DNA of 10,793 nucleotides, taken from assembly GCA_002690755.1 (NCBI GenBank), contig NZFT01000007.1, forward strand, positions 22,336 to 33,128. Direction: 5' to 3'. The stretch is from Phycisphaerae bacterium (GTDB lineage Bacteria; Planctomycetota; Phycisphaerae; Phycisphaerales; SM1A02). The notes beneath the pieces are model-generated. The model did not search any database, was not told where the DNA came from, and saw only the letters and a list, made by a program, of their open reading frames with translations. This document shows positions 1-7,231 of the stretch, piece by piece (the stretch's first letter is position 1; each line of letters opens with the position of its first letter). A program made the translations under genes and the position numbers.

Positions 1-1451
1 GTCTGGGGTGGCCGGATGTCGAGGATCTCGTAGATCGTCGGGGCGACGTCGATGACGTGATGGAACTGCGGTCGAGGAGTGGAGTCGGGCTCGATGCCCT
101 CGGGCCACGAGACCGCCATCGGCTGACGAGTGCCGCCGAAGTGGGCGCTGACCAGCTTGGTCGATCGGTAGGGCGTGCTTCCCGCCCACGCCCAGCCGGC
201 GTGGTACATGTTGTCGGTCTTCTCGGTGCCCAGGGCGTCGAGCCCGCCGAGTTCCTCGAGAACCCGGAGGTGATCCTCTGTCTCCGTCGGGATTCCGTTC
301 TGGGCGAGGAGTTCGCTCACGGTGCCCCGCTGACCTTCCGCGGACGAACCATTGTCGCCCCAGATGTAGAAGACGATGGTGTCGTCGAGGCGTCCCTGAG
401 CCTCGAGTTCATCGAGGATGCGACCGACCTGGTGATCGGTGTGCTCGACGAAACCGGCGAACACCTCCATCAGACGCCGCTGGAACGGCCGCTCGTTCTC
501 GGGAACCGAGTCCCACGACTCGAGGCTTTCGGGGCGCGAGGTGAGCTCGGTGTCCTCCGGGATCCAGCCGATCTCCTTCGCCCTGGCGAATGTTCGCTCG
601 CGATAGGCGTCCCAGCCGTCGTCGAACCGTCCCTTGTACCTGTCGACCCAGTCCTGCTCGACGTGGTGAGGTCCATGGACGGCGCCGGTCGCCCAGTACA
701 TGAAGAATGGCTTGTCGGGCGCGAATGCCTCCTGCTCGCGGAGCCAGCGGATGGCGTCCTCGGCGATGTCTTCGGTGAGGTGATACCCCTCGCGGTGGAG
801 TTCACGCGGGTTGACCGGGGTCGTGTTCCGAACCATGTGCGGTTCATACTGCGAGGCTTCACCGGCCAGGAATCCGTAGAAGTACTCGAAGCCGTATCCA
901 GTGGGCCAGCGATCGAACGGGCCCTTGGAAGTGGTCTCCTCGGCAGGGGTGTTGTGCCACTTGCCCCAGGCCGCGGTGTTGTACCCGTAGTTCCTGAGGA
1001 CCTCGGCCATGGTGGCGGAGGTCTTCGGAATCGTGCCACTGAAGCCGTCCCAGTCGTTGGCGAGTTCGCAGATCTGCCCGTTGCCGACTCGAGTGTGGTT
1101 GCGTCCCGTCAGAAGGGCGGCACGAGTGGGCGAGCACATCGCGGTCGAGTGGAACCGGTTGAAGGAGATGCCCCGGTCGGCGACTCGACTGAGGTTCGGC
1201 GTCGACATCTCGCCACCGTAGGTGCTGGGGATGCCGGGACCGACATCGTCGATCAGGACGATGAGGATGTTCGGAGCATCCTCGGCCAGCCGCCGCTGGG
1301 GGACGCGCTTCTCATGGGTGGAAGTCTGGATGGTGAGCCCCGGCTTGGAGGCCGAAGGCGTGGAAGGGAAGGGAAGGGTGTCCTGGGTGAAGCCGGGCGC
1401 AGCCATCAGGGTGACCGTGGCGCAAAGCAGGGCGGAGCCGAGGTTGTTCAT
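1..1451 (-). CDS. Secreted type I (formylglycine) sulfatase, C-terminus beyond window edge
   Basis: An arylsulfatase-A-like enzyme that would hydrolyse sulfate esters outside the cytoplasm; the substrate cannot be told. The frame is open from the ATG at 1449-1451 to the window edge, giving 483 codons. I see a metal-binding NILIVLIDDVG at about residues 61-71 and the sulfatase signature CSPTRAALLTGRN starting at Cys106, the residue normally converted to formylglycine by FGE. The second signature GYNTAAWGKWH is at about 156-166, VHGPHH at about 258-263, and the metal-site GDNGS at about 365-369. The N-terminus is hydrophobic and signal-like but lacks basic residues at its start. An in-frame TGA at 1476-1478 leaves this ATG as the only plausible start; the RBS is weak (GGGAAAC). 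The subgroup resembles S1_4-like sulfatases, from memory of the family. The missing part should be the C-terminal subdomain. Confidence 0.93.
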   Translation of the reverse strand, partial: MNNLGSALLCATVTLMAAPGFTQDTLPFPSTPSASKPGLTIQTSTHEKRVPQRRLAEDAPNILIVLIDDVGPGIPSTYGGEMSTPNLSRVADRGISFNRFHSTAMCSPTRAALLTGRNHTRVGNGQICELANDWDGFSGTIPKTSATMAEVLRNYGYNTAAWGKWHNTPAEETTSKGPFDRWPTGYGFEYFYGFLAGEASQYEPHMVRNTTPVNPRELHREGYHLTEDIAEDAIRWLREQEAFAPDKPFFMYWATGAVHGPHHVEQDWVDRYKGRFDDGWDAYRERTFARAKEIGWIPEDTELTSRPESLESWDSVPENERPFQRRLMEVFAGFVEHTDHQVGRILDELEAQGRLDDTIVFYIWGDNGSSAEGQRGTVSELLAQNGIPTETEDHLRVLEELGGLDALGTEKTDNMYHAGWAWAGSTPYRSTKLVSAHFGGTRQPMAVSWPEGIEPDSTPRPQFHHVIDVAPTIYEILDIRPPQ

Positions 1452-1491
1452 AGATGTTTCCCAGTGATTTTCGGGTCAGGACGAATTGTTC

Positions 1492-1511
1492 ACGCGTCGA
1501 GAATGACGCGT
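1492..1511. promoter_or_regulatory. Perfect 7-bp dyad upstream of the sulfatase
   Basis: ACGCGTC and GACGCGT face each other across a 6-base spacer, ending about 40 bases before the sulfatase start codon. The half-sites contain the self-complementary ACGCGT, so the element can be read as an inverted or a direct repeat. Its position would suit an operator or a 5'-leader hairpin. No function is shown by the sequence alone. Confidence 0.3.
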
Positions 1512-1612
1512 TCCCAGAGACGTGGAACCGGAAGGAACAGGGTAACAGAACCAATGTGCGAGGACGAGATTCGTCGAAGACCCGGGCCGGGTGTCTGGAT
1601 TCGGTGACTTTC

Positions 1613-1632
1613 GCCGCTCGAGGCCGCTCGAG
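1613..1632. repeat. Two exact tandem copies of a 10-bp unit
   Basis: GCCGCTCGAG occurs twice back to back, between the beta-helix gene stump and the sulfatase. It is too short to classify and probably reflects replication slippage. Confidence 0.6.
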
Positions 1633-1704
1633 GTCGGGGTGGCCTCGTTCGCGTTTCGATACGGAGATCGGTGATGATTCCTGCCAATCGTTTCAAGACG
1701 TGCG

Positions 1705-1971
1705 TCACGCCCGCCGCGGCCCCGTGTCGCAACCGACCGCGGATCGCCCGGCCTCGCGGCGACGGAAGCGATCGTGACCGCCGGGCCCCAGACGGAACCG
1801 GTGAGGGGGCGTTTCTCGACCGTCGCCCACTTCGGCCGACGCATCGATCGCAGCCTGAATACTGGTGTGGTCGCAGCCCTTCGTGCAAACCGTGATCGTC
1901 TCGGCCGAAGCGGAGGCGGCGATGGCGGCCGAGGTCAGGAAGAGGACGGGCAGGGGAATGGTCCGTCTCAT
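1705..1971 (-). pseudogene. Truncated secreted beta-helix (pectate-lyase-like fold) protein, N-terminal stump
   Basis: The 88-codon frame begins with a clear signal peptide (MRRTIPLPVLFLTSAAIAAS, cleavage near ASA-ET). It is followed by TITVCTKGCDHTSIQAAIDA at about residues 25-44. That TITV-C-x(2)-GCD-[YH]-TSIQAAIDAA opening is typical of exported right-handed beta-helix proteins in planctomycetes, which are usually several hundred residues long. After about residue 50 the expected GDTIxxAxGxY turn never appears. The remainder is Arg/Pro-rich, resembles shadow translation, and stops at 1705. Neither of the other two minus frames picks up beta-helix sequence before the sulfatase. An in-frame TGA just upstream fixes the ATG at 1971. 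I infer a gene whose body was deleted; a very short functional protein is less likely. Confidence 0.55.
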
Positions 1972-2079
1972 CGCGATTCATCCAGTGAAGAAATGAGACC
2001 ACGATTCTAAACCGCCGCCCCTCGGTTCACGAGCAGGAAGTTCCGACGTGGTGATTTCCGGCGTGCCGAACGCTTCCGC

Positions 2080-2120
2080 GGTCCGACGTCGACGGACCTC
2101 CGGACCTCCGGACCTCCGGA
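2080..2120. repeat. 8-bp tandem repeat (3.5 copies) with adjoining hairpin
   Basis: CGGACCTC is repeated three times from 2093, followed by a partial CGGA. The first copy also pairs with GGTCCG at 2080-2085 across a 7-base loop to make a 6-bp stem, and later copies could pair instead. It lies in the divergent spacer (1972-2259) between the beta-helix stump and the photolyase gene, about 140 bases before the latter's start. It could be a slippage-prone repeat that changes promoter spacing, or simply neutral. Confidence 0.6.
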
Positions 2121-2259
2121 TCGGCGAGACGGGCTGCCGGGCGAGGTGAGGCCGTCACTGAGGACGCCCGCGTCGGTGCCGTGGGTTTCAGCGGTCGTCT
2201 ACCATGAATTTCGTGCATGCGATGCGCCATCCACTTCCATTCAACGCCGGAAATCCCCA

Positions 2260-3759
2260 ATGATCGTGGGTGAAGATGATCGAAGCCTCGACGACCGACC
2301 GGACGAGGTGACTTCGCCGGCGTCGGGCCGCCGCCGGAATCTTCTCTGGTTCCGCCGTGAGCTCAGGATCCACGACCAACCGCTCTTCGAGGCGCTTGAT
2401 CCGGGTCGAGACGAGGTGGTCGCGGCGTGGGTCCTCGATCCCCGGGATCATCTCGACGTCGTCCAGGATTTCAGCCGCGCCGGGAACCATCGACTCCGAT
2501 TTCTCCTCGAGACGGTACGCGCCCTCGAGGGAGCGCTCCAACGATCGGGGGTGCGGCTCGTCGTGCGCATCGGAAGCCCCGAGGACGTGCTTCCCGATCT
2601 CTGCCGGGATCTCGCCATCGATCGATTGTGCTTCGTCGAGGCGCCGGGGACGGAGGAGCGGTCGATCGAACGGAAGCTGGAGCATCGTGCTTCCGTCGCG
2701 ATCAAGTCCCTTCCTCCGGAAACGCTTTTTCAGATCGACGACCCTCGGGGCTTCGCCCGCGATCTTCCCGAAGTGTTCAGTTCCTTCCGCCGCACGGCCG
2801 AGCGCGGACTCGCGCTCGCTCCGTCGCGTCCGACGCCCTCGCGTCTCTTGCCGCTGGCGACGCACGCATCCTTCGATTTCGGGTCTGTTCCGGAGGTCGG
2901 GGCGTTCGGTCTCGACGACGAGCCTTCCGACCCGAGGGCCGTGCTCGGATTCGAGGGGGGCGAGCCGGCGGGGCTCGATCGGCTGCGGGACTGGATGTTC
3001 TCCGGTGACCATCTGAAGGACTACAAGGTCACCCGGAACGGCATGCTCGGCGGGGAATACTCGTCGAAGTTCTCCCCCTGGATCGCCCTGGGTGCGCTGT
3101 CGCCTCGACTGGTCGCCGAGGAGACGTTCCGGTACGAGCGCGAGCGGGTCGCGAACGACTCGACCTACTGGCTGCGCTTCGAGCTCTTCTGGCGGGAGTA
3201 CTTCAGGTTGTATCTGCTCAAGCACGGGCGGACGCTCTTCCGAGCCGCGGGCCCGTCGGCGATGCCGATGACCTGGAGCGGCAACGAGCGTCGTTTCGAT
3301 GCCTGGCGATCGGGAGCCACGGGCATCCCCCTGATCGACGCCAACATGCGGGAGCTCCGCGCGAGCGGCTACATGTCGAATCGCGGTCGGCAGCTGGTGG
3401 CCAGCTTCCTGGCCAAGAACCTCGGCGTCGACTGGCGGTGGGGCGCCCGCTGGTTCGAGCATTGCCTCATCGACTACTGTCCGGCGGCCAACTGGGGCAA
3501 TTGGGCCTACGCCGCGGGCGTCGGGGCCGACCCGCGGGGCTTCCGGGGCTTCGACATCGTCAAACAGGCCCGGAGATACGACGCCGACGGCGCGTACGTC
3601 GCCCACTGGCTCCCCGAACTGCAGGAACTCTCCGGCTCGAAGCGGCATGCTCCCTGGCTTGCCGGCGGTCCCGCGCCGATCGTCGATCCCGCGCGATCCC
3701 TGGAGGTGGCCCGCCGACGATGGGAGTCCGCCGAAGACTTCTGCCGCCGGAATCCCTAG
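2260..3759 (+). CDS. CRY-DASH type cryptochrome/DNA photolyase
   Basis: A flavoprotein of the cryptochrome/photolyase family, 499 residues. Known CRY-DASH members use FAD plus an antenna (usually MTHF) to reverse UV cyclobutane dimers, mainly in single-stranded or looped DNA. The alpha/beta antenna domain opens with NLLWFRRELRIHD at about residue 27. The FAD domain holds YKVTRNGMLGGEYSSKFSPW from Tyr255, NDSTYWLRFELFWREYF around Tyr303, DANMRELRASGYMSNRGRQ from Asp360, and NWGNWAYAAGVGADPRGFR from Asn411. These blocks, and LPEVFSSFRRTAE earlier, match the DASH subgroup rather than class I CPD photolyases. I chose the ATG at 2260 because the conserved domain starts 26 residues later. An in-frame ATG at 2146 would add an unconserved 38-residue extension. 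The RBS is weak. The gene is monocistronic and convergent with the ankyrin gene. Confidence 0.93.
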   Translation: MIVGEDDRSLDDRPDEVTSPASGRRRNLLWFRRELRIHDQPLFEALDPGRDEVVAAWVLDPRDHLDVVQDFSRAGNHRLRFLLETVRALEGALQRSGVRLVVRIGSPEDVLPDLCRDLAIDRLCFVEAPGTEERSIERKLEHRASVAIKSLPPETLFQIDDPRGFARDLPEVFSSFRRTAERGLALAPSRPTPSRLLPLATHASFDFGSVPEVGAFGLDDEPSDPRAVLGFEGGEPAGLDRLRDWMFSGDHLKDYKVTRNGMLGGEYSSKFSPWIALGALSPRLVAEETFRYERERVANDSTYWLRFELFWREYFRLYLLKHGRTLFRAAGPSAMPMTWSGNERRFDAWRSGATGIPLIDANMRELRASGYMSNRGRQLVASFLAKNLGVDWRWGARWFEHCLIDYCPAANWGNWAYAAGVGADPRGFRGFDIVKQARRYDADGAYVAHWLPELQELSGSKRHAPWLAGGPAPIVDPARSLEVARRRWESAEDFCRRNP

Positions 3760-3764
3760 CACGA

Positions 3765-3835
3765 CACCGCTCACCGCCCCCCGGTCGTCGCTTGAACACG
3801 GTGGATTCAGGGGCGGCGTCGCCGCATGAGCGGTG
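3765..3835. other. Nested inverted repeats in the convergent spacer
   Basis: CACCGCTCA (3765-3773) pairs exactly with TGAGCGGTG (3827-3835) over a 53-base loop. Inside it, GCGGCGTCGCCGC (3813-3825) is a compact hairpin. It sits between the ends of the photolyase and ankyrin genes, where a bidirectional terminator would be expected, but there is no T-run on either side. A termination role is only a possibility. Confidence 0.3.
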
Positions 3836-3870
3836 ATCTTCGCAGCCGAGACGCTGCACGAACGTCGCGG

Positions 3871-4489
3871 TCACGGGATGTCGTGACTGCGTCTGGCGCC
3901 GGCGGCGCGAAGACGCTTCGCGTTCTCCGGCTTCTCTTCGGCCTCCGCCCGGTCGAGCGGCGTCTCATCCGAATCGCACCTCGCATTCGGATCCGCCCCG
4001 GATTCGAGCAGGACGGTGAGGACGTCGGGGTTTCCGTTGACTGCGGCGTAGTGAAGCGGCGTCCGGCCGAAGGTGTTCGTCGTGTTCACATCCAACCCGG
4101 TCTCGATGAGCGACGCGACGACCTCGGGGTTCTCGTTGGATCTGGCGGCCCGGTGGAGCGGCGTCCAGCCGTGCTTGCCCTTCGCGTTGACATCCGCTCC
4201 GGCCTTGATGAGGACCGCGATGACTTCGGGGTTCGGGTTGGACTTGGCGGCCCGATGCAGCGGCGTCGAGCCGTACCTGCCCTTCGCATTCACCTTCGCC
4301 CCGGCCCTTGGCGTCGCTGGTGTTCACATCGACGCCAAGGTCCAGAAAGGCCTGGATCCGCTCCGGGGTCGCATCGCCTGATTCGCACAGGGCATGAAGG
4401 GTCAGATGCGGCTCCTCGAAGGGCTCGCAGCCTCCCATCCAGATGATGGCGACGATCAGTGAAGCGAACGGAATGACGAGTCGAGGCAT
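3871..4489 (-). pseudogene. Ankyrin-repeat lipoprotein, frameshifted
   Basis: The N-terminal part begins at the ATG at 4489 (purine-rich AAAGAA upstream). It encodes a lipoprotein signal ending WMGGC, with Cys21 as the probable lipidation site, then an ankyrin-like stretch up to GVDVNTSDAKGR (about residue 63). The next ankyrin unit continues only in another frame, from about AGAKVNAKGRYG (near 4305). That frame runs through three TPLH repeats (two TPLHRAA, one TPLHYAA) to the stop at 3871. The two frames overlap openly at 4300-4326, so one indel explains the break. The upstream part ends exactly where TPLH should come, and the downstream part resumes at the end of a repeat, so roughly 21 residues are also missing. 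Ankyrin repeats mediate protein contacts; the partner is unknown. A sequencing error in a repetitive tract is the main alternative. Confidence 0.8.
4087..4290 (-). repeat. Two near-identical 102-bp ankyrin-coding units
   Basis: Positions 4189-4290 and 4087-4188 each encode 34 residues starting NAKG and containing TPLHRAA..SN.NPEV. Parts are almost identical at the base level (for example the stretch encoding TPLHRAA), which points to recent tandem duplication. Such DNA is prone to unequal exchange, which fits the deletion inferred just upstream. The next repeat, NTTNTFGRTPLHYAA, is more diverged. Confidence 0.8.
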
Positions 4490-4801
4490 GGATTCTTTCG
4501 GCCGGTTTCCGCATGGGGATCGAGAAGAAAAACGAACGGCATGGCGTTCGCAAATCGAGAGCCTTGAAAAACGGGGAATCCACCGGTCCAGATTCACGTC
4601 GATGCTCCGGAGGGACCAGTTTATCGGTTGGCCACGCCGACGCGATCTCCCGATCGAGTGCCCGCCTCGGAAACCGTCGAAGCGCGGGATGAGCGGGACG
4701 AGGAGTCAGTCCGCATCAAGCAGGGTGGCAGCGGAATTTCGACGTCGAGCGCGACCGGGTTCCAGGGGCGCAGGTCGGATTCGCCGCCGAGCGACCCGCG
4801 G
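4490..4801. other. 312-bp spacer between two minus-strand genes
   Basis: It contains the 5' leader of the ankyrin gene with a terminator-like hairpin (4524-4550). On the minus strand an AT-richer CCGATAAACT near 4617-4626 could be a -10 region. The part next to the zinc-ribbon gene's stop (about 4625-4801) shows no recognisable gene, although one minus frame is open through it. Confidence 0.5.
4524..4550 (-). terminator. Intrinsic terminator-like hairpin, minus strand
   Basis: Read on the minus strand, CGAACG and CGTTCG form a perfect 6-bp stem with a 6-base loop, followed directly by TTTTTCTTC. It lies about 250 bases after the zinc-ribbon gene's stop and 35 bases before the ankyrin gene's start. 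It could end transcripts from the former or act as an attenuator for the latter. The stem is short, so strength is uncertain. Confidence 0.5.
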
Positions 4802-5311
4802 TCACCAGTCGATGGCCCGCCCGATGATGGAGATGAGGAAGAACACGAGGACCGGAACGCAGATGGCCCCGCAGGCCAGGGCGGCGCTGTAACGAGGCAG
4901 TCGCTTGTCATCGGCACCGAGGCTCCCCAGTGCGCAGAACAGGGCCAGCAGGGCGGCCGGCGCCGCCACGAAAATCCAACCGAAGACCGGGGCGAGGAAA
5001 CTCCATCCGTCGGTCCGGTCGAACATCACGAGCCCGAACACGAGAAAGAACCCGAGGATGACGAAGGCCGCCGCGAACGCGGCGATGCAGGCGATGACCC
5101 AGGTGGCCCGCAAGGTCCAACTGGCGGACGTCCGCCAGGCGTGGCGGAAATTCGCCACCAGCCCCTTCGGCCTGCAATTGAGTTCGCCACATTCCGGACA
5201 AGAGGCATCCACGTCGAGACCCGTCCGGTCGTAACCGCATCGGCCGCAGACCGACCCCGGATCGTCGGGCGATTCGCGCGCATCGGGAGCAGTTTCTTGA
5301 GTGGTGGCCAT
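4802..5311 (-). CDS. Zinc-ribbon membrane protein, function unknown
   Basis: A 169-residue protein of unknown function. Residues 22-41 form a probable zinc ribbon, VCGRCGYDRTGLDVDASCPECG, with Cys22, Cys25, Cys38 and Cys41. This style, where CxxCGYD-[RL]-TGL is followed by CPECG, is common at the N-termini of planctomycete membrane proteins. About three hydrophobic segments follow, at roughly residues 68-95, 105-130 and 143-165, consistent with an inner-membrane protein whose ribbon faces the cytoplasm. The start at 5311 has a good Shine-Dalgarno (AAGGA, 7 bases upstream of the ATG). The same frame continues far upstream antisense to the S41 gene, but that extension is not credible. It is divergent from the S41 peptidase across 72 bp, so the two may share control. 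No partner is identifiable. Confidence 0.85.
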   Translation of the reverse strand: MATTQETAPDARESPDDPGSVCGRCGYDRTGLDVDASCPECGELNCRPKGLVANFRHAWRTSASWTLRATWVIACIAAFAAAFVILGFFLVFGLVMFDRTDGWSFLAPVFGWIFVAAPAALLALFCALGSLGADDKRLPRYSAALACGAICVPVLVFFLISIIGRAIDW

Positions 5312-5322
5312 GTCGGTATCCT
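5294..5322 (+). promoter_or_regulatory. Possible sigma70-like promoter for the S41 gene
   Basis: TTCTTG, a 17-base spacer and TATCCT are spaced correctly ahead of the peptidase gene and overlap the first codons of the divergent zinc-ribbon gene. The match to consensus is moderate and untested. Confidence 0.2.
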
Positions 5323-5326
5323 TGAG

Positions 5327-5376
5327 ACCGGAGGCTGCGACATGGTAACTCCTCTCACGTCGCTCCAACCGGAGGC
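5327..5376 (+). repeat. 9-bp direct repeat carrying two Shine-Dalgarno sites
   Basis: ACCGGAGGC occurs at 5327-5335 and 5368-5376. Each contains GGAGG and is followed at 7-8 bases by an in-frame ATG (5342 and 5384) of the S41 gene. The peptidase gene therefore has two equally good ribosome entry sites 42 bases apart. Confidence 0.7.
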
Positions 5377-5383
5377 GAGATTC

Positions 5384-7195
5384 ATGATCCAACGCGCCGT
5401 CTTTCCGGTCCAGGTCGCAGGTATCCGGTCCGTCCTGGTGGTTCTCGCCGTTCTCCTGCTCCTTCGCCCGGCTCCCGCGCATGCCGGGCAGGACGCCGAA
5501 GGCCGGACGAGCCCCTTCGAGGCGCTGCGCTGGAACGGTGACGTACCCGAGGTCCAGGTGCGGGGAGACTGGTATCGCCCCCTCGTCATCCACGACGTCG
5601 GGGTCGAGGACATCCTCGCATTCCTCGAACGCACGCAGCCGAGCCGGGTGCGGAAGCGATTCGGGGAGGATCTTCCCGAGACGGTCCGGAACATGGGGCG
5701 CGTCATCCCGGCTCGAGTCGACCTCACGCTGGTGCGGCTCGCGGACGGCGAACGGGTCGAACTCGCGGCCGTCGCATGCACGAAGGCGAATCGTCGGGCG
5801 ATCTGGAGCTCGAACCAGGATGCGCCCGACGAAGACCGGGCCATCGCCTCCCGGATCCCTCGTGCCCGAGCCATCGCGGATCTCCTCGAGTTCCGACGCC
5901 GGCTCGACGACCAGTTCGCCTATCGGCACCTGAAGGACTTGTCGCTCGACGCGGAACTGCAGCGGGTCGCGGACTCGTTCGGGGCGACGGTGGAAGTCGG
6001 GGAACTCTCGGACGCACTGCATCTGGTCCTGATGCGATCCGGCGACGGTCACGCGATGGTCAGATCGCCGGTCGGATCCGGGGAATCCGGTCACCTGCCG
6101 TTCCTGCTCGCCGAAGTCGGCGGGGGCGTGGTGGCGTTTCTTCCCGACCGCTCCGGATTCCTCGACGGGGCCCGCCCCTTCGTGCTCGCCCTCGATGACA
6201 TGCCCATCGAGGAATTCATCGATGCCGGACGCCCCTGGGTGGTCGATGGCAGCGAGCAACTCGTTCGACACCGCGTGCTCCGCGGACTTCGCGAACTGGA
6301 GTCCGTCAGGAAGCGGCTGGGACTCCCCCCGGATGCATCGGTGAAGTGCACGCTGGGCGAACGTCCGGACGACCCGGATCCGATCGAGATGGAGTTGCCG
6401 ATGGATCGCAGAAGGCCGACCTACGGCACCTGGCCGCGACGTGATTCGGGCATCCTGGACTCGAACCTCGGCTACCTGCGGATCCCCGAGATGAGCGATC
6501 GAATGGTTCCGCACATCCGGTCTTCGATGGCCGACTTCCGGGGGACGGCGGGGCTGGTGGTCGATGTCCGTGGCAACGGGGGTGGAACCCGGAGCCCGCT
6601 CCTGACGCTGGCCGGATACCTCGTGGGACCGGACGAGTCCCCGTGGGTCGCCAACGTCGCCCGGTATCGCGCGAGCGATCGCTTTCCGGCGGATCACCTC
6701 GAGGCGCGTTTCATGGCTCGGGCGGATGATCCGGACTGGTCGGACGCCGAACGCGAGGCGATCGCGAGGTTCGCCGTGGAATTCGATCCGGAATGGGATC
6801 GGTCCGAGGGTTTCAGCGACTGGCACTATATGGTCCTGGGGCCGACCGGCGCCCCCGGCGAGTATTTCTACGATCGTCCGGTGGTCGTCCTCTCGGACGC
6901 CGGATGTTTCAGCGCGACCGACATCTTTCTCGGCGGGCTGCGTGGTCGACCCCGCGTCACGCTGCTCGGCGAGCCGAGCGGCGGCGGCAGCGCGAGGTCC
7001 CAGGGATTCAGGCTTGCGAACAGCGGCATCGAGGTGCGTTGCGCCTCGATGGCGTCCTTCCGTCCGGACGGTCGGCTCTACGACGGTCGAGGTGTCGAGG
7101 TGGACGTCGTGATCCGGCCGGAACCGGACCACTTCCTGGAAGGAGGACGCGACGTCGTCCTCGACGGGGCCGTCGAAATCCTCCGATCCGAGTAG
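5384..7195 (+). CDS. Exported S41-family peptidase (tricorn/IRBP-like branch)
   Basis: A 603-residue exported peptidase with a signal peptide at residues 1-34 (hydrophobic VLVVLAVLLLL, cleavage after AHA). A helical region is followed by GDGHAMV around His223, the position of the S41 DGH motif. A PDZ-like segment (GGGVVAFLPDRSGF...FVLALDDMPIEEF) comes next, then the core GLVVDVRGNGGGTRSPLLTL around Asp394. The nucleophile region is VVVLSDAGCFSATDIFLGGL with probable catalytic Ser510, then LLGEPSGGGSAR and DGRGVEVDVVI. The lysine of CtpA/Tsp-type proteases is absent, so a tricorn-like Ser-His-Glu-Ser site is more likely; the usual glutamate near the end reads YDGRGVE. Start 5384 has GGAGG 8 bases upstream and gives the cleaner signal peptide; in-frame ATG 5342 is an alternative. 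The substrate is unknown. Confidence 0.87.
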   Translation: MIQRAVFPVQVAGIRSVLVVLAVLLLLRPAPAHAGQDAEGRTSPFEALRWNGDVPEVQVRGDWYRPLVIHDVGVEDILAFLERTQPSRVRKRFGEDLPETVRNMGRVIPARVDLTLVRLADGERVELAAVACTKANRRAIWSSNQDAPDEDRAIASRIPRARAIADLLEFRRRLDDQFAYRHLKDLSLDAELQRVADSFGATVEVGELSDALHLVLMRSGDGHAMVRSPVGSGESGHLPFLLAEVGGGVVAFLPDRSGFLDGARPFVLALDDMPIEEFIDAGRPWVVDGSEQLVRHRVLRGLRELESVRKRLGLPPDASVKCTLGERPDDPDPIEMELPMDRRRPTYGTWPRRDSGILDSNLGYLRIPEMSDRMVPHIRSSMADFRGTAGLVVDVRGNGGGTRSPLLTLAGYLVGPDESPWVANVARYRASDRFPADHLEARFMARADDPDWSDAEREAIARFAVEFDPEWDRSEGFSDWHYMVLGPTGAPGEYFYDRPVVVLSDAGCFSATDIFLGGLRGRPRVTLLGEPSGGGSARSQGFRLANSGIEVRCASMASFRPDGRLYDGRGVEVDVVIRPEPDHFLEGGRDVVLDGAVEILRSE

Positions 7196-7231
7196 GACGC
7201 GTTCGTCTTTTCACGTGGGCGTGGACCGCGC

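Noticed and set aside
57..1607. Long plus-strand open frame of 516 codons
   Set aside because: It lies antisense to the sulfatase. The minus strand carries the complete set of sulfatase motifs in one uninterrupted frame, whereas the plus product matches nothing and is a GC-rich shadow.
2188..3774. 528-codon minus-strand frame opposite the photolyase
   Set aside because: The plus strand encodes all CRY-DASH motifs, so the minus frame is an artefact of high third-position GC.
4623..4801. Possible small gene after the zinc-ribbon gene on the minus strand
   Set aside because: The frame is open but has no start codon with a ribosome site, and the product is Ser/Arg-rich without a motif.
5312..7132. 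Long minus-strand frame running antisense through the S41 gene and joined to the zinc-ribbon gene
   Set aside because: Only its last 169 codons, from the ATG at 5311, have a ribosome site and a recognisable protein. The rest is antisense to clear S41 motifs.
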